NCBI RefSeq assembly: GCF_016613535.2
Contig: NZ_CP071518.1
Coordinates: 682,001 to 746,000 of the forward strand
Reading direction: 5' to 3'
Source of the DNA: Lysobacter solisilvae
GTDB taxonomy: Bacteria; Pseudomonadota; Gammaproteobacteria; Xanthomonadales; Xanthomonadaceae
DNA: 64,000 nucleotides
The stretch's first letter is position 1. Each line of letters begins with the position of its first letter. Below the pieces are notes generated by a model. It was not told the origin of the DNA and made no database searches. It worked only from the letters and a program-made list of their open reading frames with translations. A program made the translations under genes and the position numbers. Below, one piece after another: positions 49,644 to 60,228 of the stretch.

Positions 49644-49768
49644 CACTGCCGCGTTCAGTTTCCCGCGCGGCGCGCGGCGTGGCCGCCCCCCGCCTTCCCC
49701 GGTAGACTTCGCGCGCCGCGTGAGCACTCCCGCGGTGTCCAACCGCAAGGCTCCAGGGGGAGTTCCAC

Positions 49769-50524
49769 ATGCCGTTTCTGGGAATTGGCCTGCACATGGC
49801 CATCGCGCTCTATTTCGCCACCCATGCCATCCGCAGCGGGCAGGAGCGCTACTGGCTGATGATCCTGTTCGCGTTCCCCGGCCTGGGCAGCCTGGTATAC
49901 GCACTCACGATCTGGCTGCCGTCGATGCGCCACAGCCGCCAGGGGCGGCAGGTGGTGCAGGGCGTGCGCAAGGTGCTGGACCCGATGCGCGAGCTGCGCC
50001 TGGCGCAGGACGATTTCGACGGCGCCGCGACCACCGGCCACCGCCTGCGGCTGGCCGATGCGCTGATCGACGCCGGCCGCGCCTCCGAGGCTGTCGTCCA
50101 TTACCAGGAATCCCTGCGTGGCATCCACGCGCAGGACCCGGACATCCAGGTGCGCCTGGCGCGCGCCCTGCTGGAATCCGGCCACGCGACCGCCGCGCGC
50201 GAACTGCTGGACGAGGTGATCGCGCGCCGGCCGGATTACCGCTCGCAGGAAGGACACGTCACCTACGCGCGTGCCGCCGCCGCGGAAGGCAACCGCGCCA
50301 AGGCGCGTGAGGAATTCGACGCCCTGCTGGAATACGCCAACGGCTTCGACGCGCACGCGTACTACGCGCCCCTGCTGGTGACCTGGGGCGACCAGGCGCG
50401 CGCGCTGGCGGTGTGCGAACAGGTACTGGCGCGGGTCAAGCGCATGCCGGGCTATGCCCGCGGCCTGCACAAGGCGGAGATCGCGCAGCTGCGCAAGCTG
50501 CACGCGGAGCTCACCCGCGCCTAG
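49769..50524 (+). CDS. TPR-repeat membrane protein
   Basis: 251 residues. A membrane segment near the N-terminus (MPFLGIGLHMAIALYFATHAI and YWLMILFAFPGLGSLVYALTIWL, two helices) is followed by tetratricopeptide-type repeats from about 85 (HRLRLADALIDAGRASEAVVHYQESL, PDIQVRLARALLESGHATAARELLDEVI, GHVTYARAAAAEGNRAKAREEFDALL). It likely presents a helical scaffold on the cytoplasmic side of the membrane. Its stop overlaps the 3' end of ppc by 4 bp (convergent). Confidence 0.85.
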   Translation: MPFLGIGLHMAIALYFATHAIRSGQERYWLMILFAFPGLGSLVYALTIWLPSMRHSRQGRQVVQGVRKVLDPMRELRLAQDDFDGAATTGHRLRLADALIDAGRASEAVVHYQESLRGIHAQDPDIQVRLARALLESGHATAARELLDEVIARRPDYRSQEGHVTYARAAAAEGNRAKAREEFDALLEYANGFDAHAYYAPLLVTWGDQARALAVCEQVLARVKRMPGYARGLHKAEIAQLRKLHAELTRA

Positions 50525-53274
50525 CCCGTGTTCTGGATGCCGGCGGCGATGCCGTTGATGGTGGCGATCAGCGCCTGCAGCAACGCGTCGTCCTCGCGCC
50601 CGCCGGCGCGCCAGCGCGCCAGCAGGTCGACCTGCAGCACGCTGATCGGATCGACGTAGGGGTTGCGCAGGCGGATCGACTGCCGCAGGCGGGGGTCATC
50701 GGCCAGCAGCTCGCGGCGGCCCTTGATCGCGAAGACCGCTTCGCGCGTGCCTTCGAACTCGGCCGTGATCCCCGGATGGAAGCGCGCGTGCAGCGCGCCG
50801 GCCAGCTGCGAGTAGTGGGCGAAGATCCCCAGGTCCGACTTGGCCAGCACCATCTCCACGTCGTCGACCAGCGTGCTGAAGAACGGCCAGTCGCGCGCCA
50901 TCTCCGCCAGCGCCTCGACGCCGTGCCGCTGCAGGCCGTGCGCCAGCGCGGTGCCCACGCCGTACCAGGCGGTGAGCCCGGACCGGTTCTGCGCCCAGGC
51001 GAACACCCACGGAATCGCGCGCAGCGTGCCGATGCCAGGCGCGCCTTCGCCGCCGACCGCCGCCGCGGCGCGCTTGCTCGGGCGCGAACCGATGCGCAGC
51101 CGCTCGATCACGTCGATCGGCGTGGCGCTGCGGAAATAGTCGGGGAAGCCTGCCGCTTCGTGCACCAGCGCGCGATAGTGGCTGCGCGAATGGTCGGACA
51201 GTTCCGCGGCGATGGCGCGCCAGCTTTCCTCGCGCGGCTCGGCGCGACGCGGCCGCAGCGTGGCATGCAGCACCGCGGCGGTGGTCTGCTCCAGGTTGCG
51301 CAGCGCGATGGCGCGGATGCCGTACTTGCGGTGGATCACCTCGCCCTGCTCGGTCAGGCGCAGGGTGCCGTCGACGGAACCGCGTGGCGCGGCATCGATG
51401 GCGCGCGCAGTCTTGCCACCACCACGGCTCACCGAGCCGCCACGGCCGTGGAAGAACGCGATGTGCACGCCGCTGTCCTGCGCCAGCCTCGTCAGCGCCA
51501 CCTGGGTCTGCTGCAGCGACCACCGCGAGGCGAGCAGGCCCCCGTCCTTCGCGCTGTCGGAATAGCCCAGCATGACGACCTGGCGATCGCCGCGGCGGGA
51601 CAGGTGCGCTCGGTAATGCGGGTCGGCGAACAGTGCGCGCAACGTGTCGGCCGCGGCGTCCAGGTCGTCGATGGTTTCGAACAGGGGTGCGATGTCCAGC
51701 GGCACCGCGCCGTCCTCAAGGCACCCGGCCACGCGCGCCAGGGCAAGCACCGCCAGCGCGTCGGCGGCGCTGCGGGTCATGCTGATGATGTACGGGCCGA
51801 ATGCGTGCGCCCCGTAACGCGGACGCAGTTCGGCGACCGCGGCGAAGACGTCGAGCGTCGCGCGCGCGGCGGCGCCGTCCATCACCGCCGACGGGTCTTC
51901 CAGCAGGCCATGCAGGCGTGCCGTGCGCGTGGCGACGTCGCGCGCCGCCCAGCCGGCGTCGCCGAGCAGGGCGGCGAGGGCGGCGTCGTGGGTGGCCGAG
52001 TCCTGGCGCAGGTCCAGGCTGGCCAAGTGGAAGCCGAAGCAGGCCGCGCGGCGACGCAGACGGCGTACGGCAAAACCACCCGCGTGCTCGCCCCGATGCG
52101 CCTGCAGGCTGTCCTGGATCAGCGCAAGGTCTTCCTCGAACTGCGCCGCGTCCGCGTAGCCCTCCGCGCGATCCTCCGCAGTGGCCTGCAGTCGCGCCTG
52201 CACGAGCGCGAGCAGGTTGCGGTACGGCATGTCCTCGTGGCGCGGCTTGAGCCGCGCGGCCGCCGCCGGCAACAGCTCGCGGTACCGGGCGATGCGGGCC
52301 AGCAGCGCGTCCGACACCTGCACGCGCGTGAGTGACTGCGACAGCAGTTCGGCCAGCGACGCCAGGTCGCGCCGGTAGGCGGCGAGCACCATGGACCGCT
52401 GGCCGGCCAGCGTGGCGCGCACGGTATCGGCGCCCACGTTGGGATTGCCGTCCATGTCGCCGCCCACCCAGGTGCCGAAGCGCAGCACGTCGGGCAGAGC
52501 GATTTCATCAGCGCAAGCCGCGCCGTAGTGGTCGCGCAGGGCGTCCTCGAACACTTCGAAGAACACCGGCAGCACGCGGTACAGCACTTCGGTCAGGTAG
52601 AAGCCGACGTGCTGGAATTCGTCGGCCACGCTCGGCCGCGCGGTCGCCGCTTCGCTGGTCTGCCAGCTGGTGGTCAGTGCCAGGCGGATGCGTTCGCGAT
52701 CGGCGCGGCGCTCGGCCGGCGTGCGGCCGCGGTCGATGTCGGCCACCAGGCAGGTGACGATCTCGCGTTCCTTCTTCAGCAGCGCGCGCCGCACCGCTTC
52801 GGTCGGATGCGCGGTGAACACCGGCTCGACCCGCAGCCGCGCCAGCAGCGCCTGCAGTTCGTCCGCGCCCACGCCCTGGCCCGACAGCCGCTGCACGGCT
52901 TCGCGCAGGCCGCCAGGTTGCGGCGCCGCGCCCTGGCGTTCGTAGTCGCGGCGACGGCGGATGCGGTGCACGCGTTCGCCCAGGTTGACGGCCTGGAAAT
53001 AGGTCGAGAACGCGCGCACCAGGTCACCGGCCAGCTCGAGCGGCACTTCGTGCAGCGCCTGCGCCAGCGCGGCCACCGGTGCGTCGGCCTCGCGTCGCGC
53101 GATGGCCGCGCGGCGCAGCTGTTCGACCTGGTCGAGGAATCCGGGCGAGCGCTGTTCGGCGAGGATCTCGCCCACCAGCGCGCCCAGCATGTTGACGTCC
53201 TCGCGCAGCAGCGCGTCGGTGGCGGCGAACTCGACCGTGCGCAGCGGCGCGGCATGGGGGGCGGGCAGGCTCAT
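50521..53274 (-). CDS. ppc: Phosphoenolpyruvate carboxylase
   Basis: 917 residues. Active-site elements are VFTAHPTEAVRR (catalytic His156), TWVGGDMDGNPNV, GYSDSAKDGGLLASRW, FFHGRGGSVSRGGG and the C-terminal QNTG that binds the effector site. It fixes bicarbonate on PEP to give oxaloacetate, replenishing the TCA cycle. With maeB and aceE it defines the PEP-pyruvate-oxaloacetate node. The 3' end overlaps the TPR gene by 4 bp on the other strand. Confidence 0.98.
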   Translation of the reverse strand: MSLPAPHAAPLRTVEFAATDALLREDVNMLGALVGEILAEQRSPGFLDQVEQLRRAAIARREADAPVAALAQALHEVPLELAGDLVRAFSTYFQAVNLGERVHRIRRRRDYERQGAAPQPGGLREAVQRLSGQGVGADELQALLARLRVEPVFTAHPTEAVRRALLKKEREIVTCLVADIDRGRTPAERRADRERIRLALTTSWQTSEAATARPSVADEFQHVGFYLTEVLYRVLPVFFEVFEDALRDHYGAACADEIALPDVLRFGTWVGGDMDGNPNVGADTVRATLAGQRSMVLAAYRRDLASLAELLSQSLTRVQVSDALLARIARYRELLPAAAARLKPRHEDMPYRNLLALVQARLQATAEDRAEGYADAAQFEEDLALIQDSLQAHRGEHAGGFAVRRLRRRAACFGFHLASLDLRQDSATHDAALAALLGDAGWAARDVATRTARLHGLLEDPSAVMDGAAARATLDVFAAVAELRPRYGAHAFGPYIISMTRSAADALAVLALARVAGCLEDGAVPLDIAPLFETIDDLDAAADTLRALFADPHYRAHLSRRGDRQVVMLGYSDSAKDGGLLASRWSLQQTQVALTRLAQDSGVHIAFFHGRGGSVSRGGGKTARAIDAAPRGSVDGTLRLTEQGEVIHRKYGIRAIALRNLEQTTAAVLHATLRPRRAEPREESWRAIAAELSDHSRSHYRALVHEAAGFPDYFRSATPIDVIERLRIGSRPSKRAAAAVGGEGAPGIGTLRAIPWVFAWAQNRSGLTAWYGVGTALAHGLQRHGVEALAEMARDWPFFSTLVDDVEMVLAKSDLGIFAHYSQLAGALHARFHPGITAEFEGTREAVFAIKGRRELLADDPRLRQSIRLRNPYVDPISVLQVDLLARWRAGGREDDALLQALIATINGIAAGIQNTG

Positions 53275-53421
53275 GGCCCCAGTCTAGGACGCGCGGATGA
53301 CGGCCGTCAGGATGATTTCGTATGCAGCGCGCGCGACGGGAAATGAAGCACGCAATCCGGGCGCGGGGGCTGGGCAGCTCCGGGACCGGTCACCCGATCC
53401 CGACGTGGGCCGCACGCGCCG

Positions 53422-54801
53422 TCAGTACGCGAACTCCTCGAACACGCGGTCGATGTTGCCCTGCCAGGCGCCATGGAACAGCGCCAGCTTGCGTTCGGCC
53501 GGCGTCTCGTTGGCTTGGGCCAGTTCGATCAGCGGCTCCAGGAACCGGCTCTCGTCGGCGCCCGAGGCATTGCGGCGCGCGCGGCGCTGCAGGCCGGCGG
53601 CGGAGATCTTCAGCGCTTCCAGCGCGAGGTCGCGCACGGTGCCGCCGCGGAATGGGAGCTTGAGCGCGTGGCGTGGCACGCCGTCGCGCAGCGCGTTGCG
53701 CTCGGCCATGCTGAAGTCGCGGACCAGGTCCCAGGCGGCGTCGAGCGCGGCATCGTCGTAGAGCAGGCCCACCCAGAACGCGGGCAGCGCGCACAGCCGC
53801 CCCCAGGGCCCGCCGTCGGCGCCGCGCATCTCCAGGTATTTCTTCAGGCGCACTTCCGGGAAGGCGGTGGTCATGTGGTCCGACCAGTCGCGCATCGTCG
53901 GCCGCTCGCCGGGCAGCGCATCCAGGCGTCCGTGCATGAAATCGACGAAGGAGCGCCCCGACAGGTCGACGTAGCGGCCGTCGCGATAGGCGAAATACAT
54001 CGGCACGTCGAGCAGGTAGTCGACGTAGCGCTCGAAGCCGAAGCCATCCTCGAACACGAAGTCGAGCATGCCCGTGCGGTCGGGATCGGTGTCGGTCCAG
54101 ATGTGCGAACGGTAGGAGAGGTAGCCGTTGGGCTGGCCCTCCTTGAACGGCGAATCGGCGAACAGCGCCGTGGCGATGGGCTGCAGCGCCAGCGACACGC
54201 GGAACTTCTTCACCATGTCGGCTTCAGACGCGAAGTCCAGGTTGACCTGCACCGTGCAGGTGCGCGTCATCATGTCCAGGCCCAGGTCGCCGCGCTTGGG
54301 CATGTAGTCGCGCATGATTTTGTAACGCCCCTTGGGCATCCAGGGCATCTCCTCGCGCTTCCACTTGGGCTGGAAGCCCATGCCCAGGAAGCCGAGCTGC
54401 AACTCTTCGGCGACCGTCTTGACCTCGGCCAGGTGGGCGTTGGTCTCGCGGCAGGTGTCGTGGATGGTTTCCAGCGGGGCGCCTGACAGTTCCAGCTGGC
54501 CGGCCGGCTCCAGCGTGACCGAGGCGCCGTCGCGGATGAGCGCGACCGTGCGGCCGCGGCCTTCGCCCGAATGCTCCTGCACCGGCGTCCAGCCGAAGCG
54601 CGTCAGGCCGGTGAGCAGGGCCTCGATGCCGCGTTCGCCGTCGAAGGTGGGCGGGCGCAGGTCGTCCAGCCGGAAGCCGAACTTCTCGTGCTCGGTGCCG
54701 ATGCGCCACTGCTCGGGAGGCTTGTTGCCGTCGGCCAGGTACTGGACCAGTTCCCGGCGATCGGTGATGGGGGATTCGGCGACGTTGCTCGGGCTCGACA
54801 T
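53422..54801 (-). CDS. gshA: Glutamate-cysteine ligase
   Basis: 459 residues from [19 protein letters not shown] (ATG at 54801); the frame upstream to 56469 is a shadow of oppA. This is the plant-like/proteobacterial class of [25 protein letters not shown] at the N-terminus, [62 protein letters not shown] and the C-terminal FEEFAY. It ligates glutamate and cysteine, the first step of glutathione synthesis. Divergent from oppA (115 bp between starts). gshB is not in the window. Confidence 0.96.
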   Translation of the reverse strand: MSSPSNVAESPITDRRELVQYLADGNKPPEQWRIGTEHEKFGFRLDDLRPPTFDGERGIEALLTGLTRFGWTPVQEHSGEGRGRTVALIRDGASVTLEPAGQLELSGAPLETIHDTCRETNAHLAEVKTVAEELQLGFLGMGFQPKWKREEMPWMPKGRYKIMRDYMPKRGDLGLDMMTRTCTVQVNLDFASEADMVKKFRVSLALQPIATALFADSPFKEGQPNGYLSYRSHIWTDTDPDRTGMLDFVFEDGFGFERYVDYLLDVPMYFAYRDGRYVDLSGRSFVDFMHGRLDALPGERPTMRDWSDHMTTAFPEVRLKKYLEMRGADGGPWGRLCALPAFWVGLLYDDAALDAAWDLVRDFSMAERNALRDGVPRHALKLPFRGGTVRDLALEALKISAAGLQRRARRNASGADESRFLEPLIELAQANETPAERKLALFHGAWQGNIDRVFEEFAY

Positions 54802-54915
54802 GGGCCGCTCGCGGCTGGACTGCGTGGGGGAACGAGCGCGGCATCGCGCTCGGAGGCTAGGGCGATATGGGGCCGGTGGCCTACCATCGCAACGAATGAA
54901 GCATAGCCCGGCCCC

Positions 54916-56580
54916 ATGACGCGTTTGTCCGCCTGCCTGCTGTGGCTGTGTTCCAGCGCTGCGCTTGCCCAACCGGCCCTGCCGGGCGACCTGCCGCTGG
55001 AGCGCGGCAATGGCCCGGAGCCGGCGACCCTGGACGCGCACCGCTGCCAGGAAGTGGCCTGCGGCAACGTGCTGCGCGACCTCTACGAGGGCCTGGTGAC
55101 CGAGGACGCCCACGGCCGGCTGGTGCCCGGCATGGCGCAGGCATGGTCGGTTTCCGCCGATGGCCGCGTCTGGACGTTCCGCCTGCGGCCGGGCCTGCGC
55201 TGGAGCAATGGCACGCCGCTGGACGCGCCGCAGATCGTCGCCAGCTTCCGCCGCGCGTTCGCACCCGCCACCGCCGCGCCCTTCGGCGAGCTCTTCGAGG
55301 CCCTGCACAACGCGCGCGCCGTGCAGGCCGGGCAGGTGCCGCCCGCGCAACTGGGCGTGGCCGCGCCGGACACGCGCACCGTGGTGTTCACCTTCGACCG
55401 CAGCGCGCCGGTCCCGGCGCTGCTGACGCTGCCCATCGCCTTCCCGGTCTACCTGCCCGGCGTGGCGCGTTTCGGCGCGCAGCACACGCGGCCGGGCCAC
55501 CTGGTCGGCAACGGGGCCTACCGGCTGGCGGCGTGGACGCCGCAGGCGAACCTGGTGGTCGCACGCAACCCGCATTTCCATGCCGCATCGACGGTGGCGA
55601 TCGCGCGGGTGCGTTTCCACGTGACCGAGGACGCGTCCGCCGAGCTGCAGCGCTTCGCCGCCGGCGACCTGCACATGACCGAGGTGGTGCCGCCGCAGCC
55701 ACTGACCTCGCTGCGGGCGCGTTTCGGGGACCAGTTGCGGATCGCGCCGTACCTGGGCGCATTCTGGCTGGGCCTCAACCTCACCACGCCGCCGCTGCGC
55801 GACGCGCCCGGCCTGCGCCGGGCCCTGGCGCTGGCAGTGGACCGCGACAAGCTCACCGCCCACGTCACCGGCCTGGGCGAACAGCCCGCGCACGGCATCG
55901 TGCCGCCGGGCATCGCCGGCTACGTGCCGGCGCGCACGCCGTGGTCGGCACTGGACACGCCCGCGCGGGAGGCGCTCGCGCGCCGCCTGTATCGCCAGGC
56001 AGGGTATTCGCGTCGGCATCCGCTGGTGATCGAGCTGCGCTACAACACGTCCACGCCGCACCGGCGCATGGCGCTCGCGGTCGCGGCGATGTGGCGGCAG
56101 GTGCTGGGCGTGCAGGTGCGGCTGCGCAACGAGGAGTGGAAGGTGTTCGTCGGCAACCGCAAGCAGCGCGTGATCACGCAGGTGTTCCGCGGCGGCTGGA
56201 TCGGCGACGTCCCCGACGCGCGCAACTTCCTCGCCGCCTTCGGCAGCGATGGCCCGCTCAACTGGACGGGCTACGACGACGCCGGTTTCCGCGAGCGGCT
56301 GGCGCGCGCCGATGCCGCCACCTCGCCGGCCGCGCGTGACGCCTGGCTGCGCGCCGCCGAGCAGCGCCTGCTCAATGCCGACGCGGTGGTGCCCCTGTAC
56401 TTCTACACCTCCAAGCACCTGGTCGCGCCGCAGGTGCAGGGCTGGCATCCCAACGCCCTGGACCGCCACGCGAGCCGCTGGTTGCGCCTGGGGTCGGCGA
56501 CGCCGCCGGCCGCACGATCGGCCGCGCGATCGGCCGCATCTCCGGCCGCGCGTTCGACAACAGGCACGGCCGCACCATGA
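54916..56580 (+). CDS. oppA: Peptide ABC transporter substrate-binding protein (SBP family 5)
   Basis: 554 residues; signal peptide [20 protein letters not shown]. Family-5 features are [58 protein letters not shown] and [23 protein letters not shown]. The C-terminal 35 residues are an Ala/Arg/Ser repeat ([15 protein letters not shown]) unlike the rest and may be a disordered extension. It should bind oligopeptides in the periplasm and feed a permease. Its stop overlaps the permease start (ATGA). Confidence 0.93.
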   Translation: MTRLSACLLWLCSSAALAQPALPGDLPLERGNGPEPATLDAHRCQEVACGNVLRDLYEGLVTEDAHGRLVPGMAQAWSVSADGRVWTFRLRPGLRWSNGTPLDAPQIVASFRRAFAPATAAPFGELFEALHNARAVQAGQVPPAQLGVAAPDTRTVVFTFDRSAPVPALLTLPIAFPVYLPGVARFGAQHTRPGHLVGNGAYRLAAWTPQANLVVARNPHFHAASTVAIARVRFHVTEDASAELQRFAAGDLHMTEVVPPQPLTSLRARFGDQLRIAPYLGAFWLGLNLTTPPLRDAPGLRRALALAVDRDKLTAHVTGLGEQPAHGIVPPGIAGYVPARTPWSALDTPAREALARRLYRQAGYSRRHPLVIELRYNTSTPHRRMALAVAAMWRQVLGVQVRLRNEEWKVFVGNRKQRVITQVFRGGWIGDVPDARNFLAAFGSDGPLNWTGYDDAGFRERLARADAATSPAARDAWLRAAEQRLLNADAVVPLYFYTSKHLVAPQVQGWHPNALDRHASRWLRLGSATPPAARSAARSAASPAARSTTGTAAP

Positions 56581-57509
56581 AGGCCGCGCTCAAGGTCTGG
56601 AGCGGCCGCCTGTTGGAGGCGCTGCTCACCCTGTGGCTGCTGGCGACGCTGTGTTTCGTGCTGCTGCGCGCCGCGCCCGGCGGGCCCTTCGACGCGGAGA
56701 AGGCCGCGCCGCCGGAAGTGCAGGCCGCGCTCGCGCAGCAGTACCGGCTGGACCGGCCGCTGCTGGCGCAGTACGGCGCCTGGCTGGGTGATGTCGCGCG
56801 CGGCGACCTGGGCCCCTCGTTCCAGTACCCCGACTACACCGTCAACCAGCTGGTGGCGCAGGCCCTGCCGGTGTCGGCGCTCAACGGGGGGCTGGCGCTG
56901 CTGCTGGCGCTGCTGCTGGGCATCCCGCTGGGCGTGCTGGCCGCGCTGCGCGCCGGGCGCACGCTCGACCGCGCACTGATGTTCGTCGCCGGCCTGGGCC
57001 TGGCGGTGCCCAAGTTCGTGGTCGCGCCGCTGCTGGTGCTGCTGTTCGCAGTCACCCTGCACTGGCTGCCGGCCGGCGGCTGGGGCGAATGGCGGAACCT
57101 GGTGCTGCCGGTGGTGGCGCTGGCGCTGCCCAACGTCGCCTACTGCGCACGCCTCACCCGGGCCAGCCTGCTGGAGACGCTGTCGGCCGAATACCTGCGC
57201 GCCGCACGCGCCCGCGGCTTGTCCGAAACGCGGCTGCTGTTCGCCCATGCCCTGCGGCCGGCGCTGCTGCCGGTGGCGGCGTGGCTGTCGCCGGCGCTGA
57301 TCAACGTGGTCACCGGCTCGGCCGTGGTCGAGCAGGTGTTCGGCATCCCCGGCATGGGCCGCTACTTCGTGCAGGGCGCGCTCAATCGCGATTACACCCT
57401 GGTGCTGGGCGTGGTGCTGGTGGTCGGCGCGGCGATCGTGGCGATCAACGTGCTGGTGGATGCGCTGCGCGGGTGGATGGATCCGCGGCTTCGGGCGGCA
57501 ACGGCGTGA
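56577..57509 (+). CDS. oppB: Peptide ABC transporter permease (OppB-like)
   Basis: 310 residues, with the N-terminal cytoplasmic/first-helix layout of OppB/DppB permeases ([28 protein letters not shown]), six membrane helices, and the EAA-type loop [29 protein letters not shown] followed by [24 protein letters not shown]. An OppC partner and the ATPases would be needed, but none follow: the next gene is engB on the opposite strand, ending 55 bp after the oppB stop. The pair therefore seems to depend on components encoded elsewhere. Confidence 0.94.
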   Translation: MKAALKVWSGRLLEALLTLWLLATLCFVLLRAAPGGPFDAEKAAPPEVQAALAQQYRLDRPLLAQYGAWLGDVARGDLGPSFQYPDYTVNQLVAQALPVSALNGGLALLLALLLGIPLGVLAALRAGRTLDRALMFVAGLGLAVPKFVVAPLLVLLFAVTLHWLPAGGWGEWRNLVLPVVALALPNVAYCARLTRASLLETLSAEYLRAARARGLSETRLLFAHALRPALLPVAAWLSPALINVVTGSAVVEQVFGIPGMGRYFVQGALNRDYTLVLGVVLVVGAAIVAINVLVDALRGWMDPRLRAATA

Positions 57510-57564
57510 AGCGCCTGTCTTCTGATGCAGTCCCGTCGCCCGTAAACGTCCGCCGACCGATGCC

Positions 57565-58191
57565 TTACAACTCCAGCCAGCGCGCGATCACCGCGCGCGC
57601 TTCGTCGACGCCCTGCTTGGACTCACCCGAGTAGGTCTGCACGCTCACGGTGTCGCCGAACGCGCGCGACAGTTCCATGCGCACGGCCTGCAGGGTGTTC
57701 ATGGCGGCGCCGCGGCTGAGCTTGTCGGCCTTGGTCAGCAGCACGTGCGCGGGCAGCTCGCGCTGCACGGCGTAGCCGAGCATCTGCCGGTCGTAGTCCT
57801 TGAGCGGATGCCGGATGTCCATCACCACCACCAACCCCTTCAGCGCCTGGCGGGTGTTGAAGTAGCTCTGGATGAAGGCCTGCCAGTGCGCCTGCAGCTC
57901 CTGCGGCACCTTGGCGTAGCCGTAGCCCGGCAGGTCGACCAGGAACTTGGTACCCGGCTCCGGCGATCCGGGCGGCACCAGGTCGAAAAACACCAGCTGC
58001 TGGGTCCGGCCGGGCGTCTTGGAGACCCGGGCCAGCGCGTTCTGCTGGCAAATCGCGTTGAGCGCGCTCGACTTGCCGGCGTTGGAACGGCCGGCGAAGG
58101 CCACCTCATAACCGCCGTCGGCGGGGAGCTGGCGCGGGTTGTGGGCCGCCAGAAGATAGTGGGCGCGGGCGAAGGGATTGGGGGTAGCCAT
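57565..58191 (-). CDS. engB: Ribosome biogenesis GTP-binding protein YihA/YsxC
   Basis: 208 residues from MATPNPFARAHYLLAAHNPRQLPADGG; longer in-frame starts upstream are not supported. G motifs are G1 GRSNAGKSSALN, G3 DLPGYGYAKV and G4 TKADKLSRG. EngB is an essential GTPase in large-subunit assembly. Divergent from the cytochrome c4 gene across a repeat-containing gap. Confidence 0.96.
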   Translation of the reverse strand: MATPNPFARAHYLLAAHNPRQLPADGGYEVAFAGRSNAGKSSALNAICQQNALARVSKTPGRTQQLVFFDLVPPGSPEPGTKFLVDLPGYGYAKVPQELQAHWQAFIQSYFNTRQALKGLVVVMDIRHPLKDYDRQMLGYAVQRELPAHVLLTKADKLSRGAAMNTLQAVRMELSRAFGDTVSVQTYSGESKQGVDEARAVIARWLEL

Positions 58192-58589
58192 GTGAACAGG
58201 ATCGCATGGCGCAAGGCGCATGGTGGAAAAAAGGCCCAAGGCAGAGCCCAAACGCGCCGCCGCGCGTTGCGAAGGCAAACTGAGGTGGCTTTTCCACGAA
58301 TGTCCGGGCCCAAACGCGCCGCCGCGCGTTGCCAACGGGAAACCATCCCCCGCGCCCCCCGCCACGCCGGCTTCCGCCCCCCGCCCCACCACCCAAGGCG
58401 CCCGGTGCACCCGGCCTCCCCGCCCCGCCCGACCGCACCCCGGTGACGCCGGCGCGACCCCTGCCCGGTCCACCCGCGCCCCGCCCGCCACTGCTTGGTT
58501 TGACCCGCCGTCGGCCGGCAACCATAATTTCCCGGTTTCGGCGCCCGAATTCCTTAGGCGCCCTGTCAAGCAATCCCGGAGCCCAGCTC
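58192..58589. other. Divergent intergenic region between engB and cytochrome c4
   Basis: 398 bp with the duplicated palindromic element (58247-58332) and a very C-rich stretch (about 58340-58500). The ribosome site and promoter of cytochrome c4 must lie toward the right end. No gene is supported here. Confidence 0.75.
58247..58332. repeat. Duplicated REP-like palindrome
   Basis: A 24-bp element CCCAAACGCGCCGCCGCGCGTTGC-type occurs at 58247-58270 and again at 58309-58332 (62 bp apart). Each contains the hairpin AACGCGC-CGCC-GCGCGTT. Confidence 0.85.
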
Positions 58590-59378
58590 ATGCGCCACGC
58601 CCGCGTCCTCGGCCTCGTCGGCCTGTCTGCCTTTGCAGCAGCCGCCGTTGCCTTCGCCCAAGCCACGGTCACCCCGGTGCCGGACAACGCACCCGTGCAG
58701 ACCGCGCCGCTGGTCGAGAAGCCGGCGACCTGGGGCGACGTGAAGGCGGGCGCCACCAAGGCCGGCACCTGCGCGGCCTGCCACGGCCTGGACGGCAACC
58801 CGACCGACCCGCAATACCCGCGCCTGGCCGGCCAGAGCGAGCGCTACCTGGCCCACCAGATCGCCCTGTTCAAGAGCGGCGAGCGCAACACCGGCATGGC
58901 GGCCGTCATGAAGCCCTTCGCCGACGCGCTGACCGCGCAGGACGCCCGCGACCTGGGCGCCTACTTCGCCACCCAGAAGCCGGGCGCCGGCATCGCCGAC
59001 GACATGGTCGTCAGCGCCGGCACCTACAAGGACAAGAAGTTCTTCGAGATCGGCCAGCAGCTGTTCCGCAGCGGCGACAAGGCCCGCGGCCTGCCCGCCT
59101 GCATGGCCTGCCACGGCCCCGCCGGCGCCGGCAACCCCGGTCCCGCCTACCCGGCGGTCGCCGGCCAGCAGTCGGCCTATACCCAGCGCCGCCTGGAGGA
59201 ATACCGCGCCGGCACCACCACCCAGGCCAATCCGGCCCAGTTCCAGATCATGGCCTCGATCGCCGGCAAGCTCAGCGACGAGGAGATCCGCGCGCTGTCG
59301 AGCTACCTGCAGGGCCTGCACGCCCGTCCGGCCGGCGTCGCCGCGACTCCGGCCGTCGCCCCCGCTACCGGCGGCTGA
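58590..59378 (+). CDS. Diheme cytochrome c4
   Basis: 262 residues from the ATG at 58590; signal peptide MRHARVLGLVGLSAFAAAAVAFA. Two class I haem sites: CAACH (Cys61, Cys64, His65) and CMACH (Cys171, Cys174, His175), each followed by the cytochrome c4 pattern (GLDGNPTDPQYPRLAGQ, GPAGAGNPGPAYPAVAGQ). Met ligands are expected in NTGMAAVM and QFQIMASI. An Ala/Pro-rich tail follows. It carries electrons from the bc1 complex to terminal oxidases in the periplasm. First gene of a run toward the dsbA pair; a terminator follows it. Confidence 0.95.
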   Translation: MRHARVLGLVGLSAFAAAAVAFAQATVTPVPDNAPVQTAPLVEKPATWGDVKAGATKAGTCAACHGLDGNPTDPQYPRLAGQSERYLAHQIALFKSGERNTGMAAVMKPFADALTAQDARDLGAYFATQKPGAGIADDMVVSAGTYKDKKFFEIGQQLFRSGDKARGLPACMACHGPAGAGNPGPAYPAVAGQQSAYTQRRLEEYRAGTTTQANPAQFQIMASIAGKLSDEEIRALSSYLQGLHARPAGVAATPAVAPATGG

Positions 59379-59426
59379 ACTTAAGGACGCCGTGCGCGGT
59401 CACAGGCTGCCGCACTGAGGTTCAAT

Positions 59427-59462
59427 ACGCCGACCGTGTCGCCACGGTCGGCGTTTTTGTTT
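59427..59462 (+). terminator. Intrinsic terminator after cytochrome c4
   Basis: Perfect stem ACGCCGACCGTG / CACGGTCGGCGT (59427-59438 and 59443-59454) with loop TCGC, followed by TTTTTGTTT. It separates cytochrome c4 from the dsbA-like gene at 59551. Confidence 0.93.
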
Positions 59463-59550
59463 GGCACGACTTGTTTTGATGCGCCGCCAATCCGCCCGCC
59501 ACCCGCGCGGGGTCCGGCGAACGCCCCTCCCATGCTCCGACAGGCTTCCC

Positions 59551-60228
59551 ATGACCGCACGAATCGCCCTGCTGCTGGCCCTGCTCCTCTCGACCGCGCT
59601 CTCCACCGCGCTCGCCCCGGTGACGGCGTACGCCGCGCCTGCCGCGCCGGCGGCCCCGGCCCTCGTCGAGGGCCAGGACTACACCGTCATCGCCGACGGC
59701 CAGCCGTATGCGCCGCTGGCGGGCAAGATCGAAGTGGCCGAGATCTTCCTCTACACCTGCCACCACTGCGCCAACTTCGACCCGATGGTGCAGGCGTGGA
59801 AGGCCAGGCTGCCCAAGGACGTGCGCTTCAGCTACGTCCCGCTGGTGTACGAAGCCGACGACGCGCTGGGCCAGGCCTACTTCGCCGCCGAGAGCATGGG
59901 CGCGCTGGGCACGACCCACGCCCGCACCTTCCAGGCGATCCACGAGGCGCACACGCTTCCCCGCAACGCCACCCTGGGCGAAGTAGCCTCCTACTACGCC
60001 GAACTCGGCCTGGACGCCGGCCGGTTCACGGCCGCCGCCGCCAGCCCCGCCGTCGCGGCGAAGATGGCGCGGGCCCGTGAGTTCGCGCTGGGCAGCGGCC
60101 TGGAAGGCACGCCGGCGCTGGTGGTGAACGGCCGTTACCTCGTCACCGGCCGGACCTTCGAGGACCAGCTGCGCATCGCCGGCCAGCTGGTCGCCCGCGA
60201 ACGCGCGGCCGCCAAGCGCCGCCGCTGA
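59551..60228 (+). CDS. dsbA: Thiol:disulfide interchange protein, DsbA-like, CHHC active site
   Basis: 225 residues from [24 protein letters not shown] (signal peptide). The thioredoxin-fold active site is YTCHHCANFDPM (Cys70, Cys73); CHHC is seen in some xanthomonad DsbA proteins. A helical insertion domain spans about 105-170 and the cis-Pro loop is GLEGTPALVVNGRYLV. It should introduce disulfides in periplasmic proteins. A second DsbA-like gene follows 158 bp later; the two may differ in substrate. Confidence 0.93.
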   Translation: MTARIALLLALLLSTALSTALAPVTAYAAPAAPAAPALVEGQDYTVIADGQPYAPLAGKIEVAEIFLYTCHHCANFDPMVQAWKARLPKDVRFSYVPLVYEADDALGQAYFAAESMGALGTTHARTFQAIHEAHTLPRNATLGEVASYYAELGLDAGRFTAAAASPAVAAKMARAREFALGSGLEGTPALVVNGRYLVTGRTFEDQLRIAGQLVARERAAAKRRR

